This document shows positions 62,521 through 64,000 of a stretch of DNA of 64,000 bases, piece by piece. A program made the translations under genes and the position numbers. Source of the DNA: Ridgeia piscesae (taxonomy: Eukaryota > Annelida > Polychaeta > Sabellida > Siboglinidae); NCBI GenBank assembly GCA_025642075.2, contig JAODUO010000032.1:493501-557500 (forward strand). The letters are read 5' to 3'. The notes beneath the pieces were generated by a model that was given only the letters and a program-made list of their open reading frames with translations, was not told the origin of the DNA and ran no database searches. How positions within the stretch are numbered: the stretch's first letter is position 1; the number at the start of each line of letters is the position of its first letter.

Positions 62521-62592
62521 GTAAGAATAAAATGACAAAAACAATATCAATATGTTATATACACATATACACTTAAGCACAAACGCTGGCAT

Positions 62593-62593
<1 letters not shown>

Positions 62594-62645
<52 letters not shown>

Positions 62646-62710
62646 ACACACCACACACACCACACACACACCACACACACACACACGCACAGCACACACA
62701 CGCACACTAA
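62594..62710. repeat. (CA)n microsatellite with CACAC interruptions
   Basis: It follows exon B at the same place as (CA)n at 51510-51643. Confidence 0.96.
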
Positions 62711-62734
62711 CACACACACGCGCGCATAATGGAC

Positions 62735-62890
62735 GTCGTTTGTGTAAGCTGAGAAGGCGCTGAGGGCGCAACGCGATGCTACGGGGTCTGAAGACATGCC
62801 CCTTGGAACTGTTAAAATAGCTTCATAGTGGTACTTTATCACGTGTGGTTTAACGTATTCTGTGACATACAGTTGTGAAATAAATTACAA
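62735..62890 (+). repeat. Conserved B-A intron block, copy 5
   Basis: gagggcgcaacgcgatgcta is the complement of the tagcatcgcgttgcgcc segment at 2770. Downstream gccccttggaactgttaaaa matches the complement of 2730-2760. Confidence 0.7.
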
Positions 62891-62899
62891 GTTGGCATG

Positions 62900-63900
62900 T
62901 AGTATTGTCTATACATAAATTAGTAACTGTAGACAAGAAATAGCTATGAAGTGACAATGTTGGCATATTTTGGGCGAGTGGCTTAGACGAAAATCGTTGA
63001 GGTGGAGAAAGAGAAACAAAGCGTTTAGTGTAATTCATTTAATTATATGCATTTATTTTTTCATTATAATTACGTGTTATTAATCACTAATATTCATGCC
63101 ATATAATGATAAAGTATAAGAATCCCGAACTAAATACTCCGCATACGCAAAATAAGTTCAGACACGAAAGGATTACAAAGGATTAATTACACATTCTGTA
63201 CATTACAAACAGTTTTATTTTCTCAGAAAAAACACCTTTTCGTGATAATTTAGGACACGAAATAAATAATCCCTTTCACATCCCAAAGAATCCCTTCTAT
63301 TTTCCCAATTAAAAGCATGATGTAATGAACCAATGGGTCTAGGCATTATTCTGGTGTATGAAATAGTTCCGAGTGTTTATTAGCTTGAACGCTGAACCCA
63401 AAAGGCATCGGTTCACTATCTCTCAGTTCTCATGAAAGCTAAGAACTATGGCGAATATAGGGTGAAGCCTGTGGTTAGGCGAATAATATGTGGCCCGCTA
63501 AAAAGTCCAATTCAGGCTTGGAAGAGGAACATGCGTTTGGTTTCATTTCCAAAGCCAATATATGTCATGAGAGTTAGCTGACAAAATGGGCCATTGTTCA
63601 GATGCAGAAAGAAACAGTCCGGTCTTTTAATATGGGATGTGGCTCTTTGTAACTTTCGAGATGATAACTCCCACACATTTAACACATGGGAGGAACATGC
63701 AAAGAAAATATTTGGCAGGTGGAATGCACATATTTTTCTTTCTGCAGGAACTACTTTCCTATCGTGTATCATGGCGATATGGCACTTGTAACTCGCCACA
63801 CCAGCGTTAACCTTGAACCTCCTGTGTTACAACTGATGACACTTGTGTAGTATATAAGGACTAATTACCGACCACACCGACACTGCACACAAATATAGAG
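62900..63900. other. B-to-A intron, second cassette, no gene seen
   Basis: Alignable with 53430-54430. Shared pieces include caatgggtctaggcattatt-like and agggtgaagcctgtggttag-like sequences. Confidence 0.6.
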
Positions 63901-63903
63901 TTT

Positions 63904-63908
<5 letters not shown>

Positions 63909-63954
<46 letters not shown>

Positions 63955-63970
63955 GTGTGTGTGTGTGTGT
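63909..63970. repeat. (TA)n then (GT)n at the window edge
   Basis: The same composite that precedes exon A at 55063-55182, so an A exon probably starts just outside the window. Confidence 0.95.
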
Positions 63971-64000
63971 TTGGGCAAAAACACACACAATTATACTGCT

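Overview
This looks like invertebrate nuclear DNA, most likely from a mollusc or another lophotrochozoan. The evidence is an AT-rich background, very many (TA)n and (TG)n microsatellites, fragments of CR1-, RTE- and Jockey-type LINEs, tRNA-derived SINEs, MITEs, Harbinger-like and Polinton-like remnants, and small phase-1 exons with clean GT-AG borders. The taxon is an inference and cannot be fixed from the window. No bacterial-type genes, rRNA genes or CRISPR arrays were seen. The long low-complexity open frames (Cys-Val, Thr-His, Tyr-Ile, Arg-Glu, Leu-Ser repeats) are microsatellites, not genes.

The main content is two paralogous, head-to-head genes for secreted, cysteine-rich modular proteins. 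The minus-strand gene runs from a signal-peptide exon at 34143-34197 down to the left edge, with 15 exons recognised. The plus-strand gene runs from a signal-peptide exon at 44721-44775 to the right edge, with 11 exons recognised. Both are incomplete: the start-codon exon is not found and the 3' ends lie outside the window. Every exon after the signal exon starts and ends in phase 1. Four module types recur in the order C (7 Cys, 141 nt), B (6 Cys, 132-138 nt), A (6 Cys, 150-153 nt), then sometimes D (5 Cys, 108 nt). They are joined by micro-exons of 30-36 nt called x and y here. The Cys spacing of A and B (C-x5-C-x5..7-C-x4-C-x-C-x13..20-C) resembles EB/EGF-like modules. The function is unknown. 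Signal exons and closed cysteine modules suggest extracellular proteins.

The cassettes are segmental duplicates, introns included. The same tRNA-SINE fossil sits in all five C-to-B introns, the same block sits in all five B-to-A introns, and an antisense acidic ORF relic sits upstream of the C exons. This supports tandem cassette amplification plus one inverted duplication that gave the divergent pair. The 500 bp upstream of the two signal exons is also alignable and is the best promoter candidate.

Layout: 1-23.4 kb holds three cassettes of the minus gene, interrupted by a CR1 LINE at 5.5-6.3 kb, a LINE 3' end inside the SINE at 4.4 kb and an RTE-like LINE at 16.5-18.3 kb. 23.4-34.1 kb is a long first intron. 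It contains three copies of a MITE family with 4-bp target-site duplications, a LINE split by a foldback element, and a large palindrome with an (AG)249 tract. 34.2-44.7 kb is the shared 5' intergenic region, with a fourth MITE, a long-TIR element at 36.1-38.9 kb and a decayed Harbinger-like element at 40.2-43.2 kb. 44.7-64 kb holds the plus gene, with a LINE RT relic at 45.8 kb, a triplicated micro-exon and a Polinton-like remnant at 51.9-52.6 kb.
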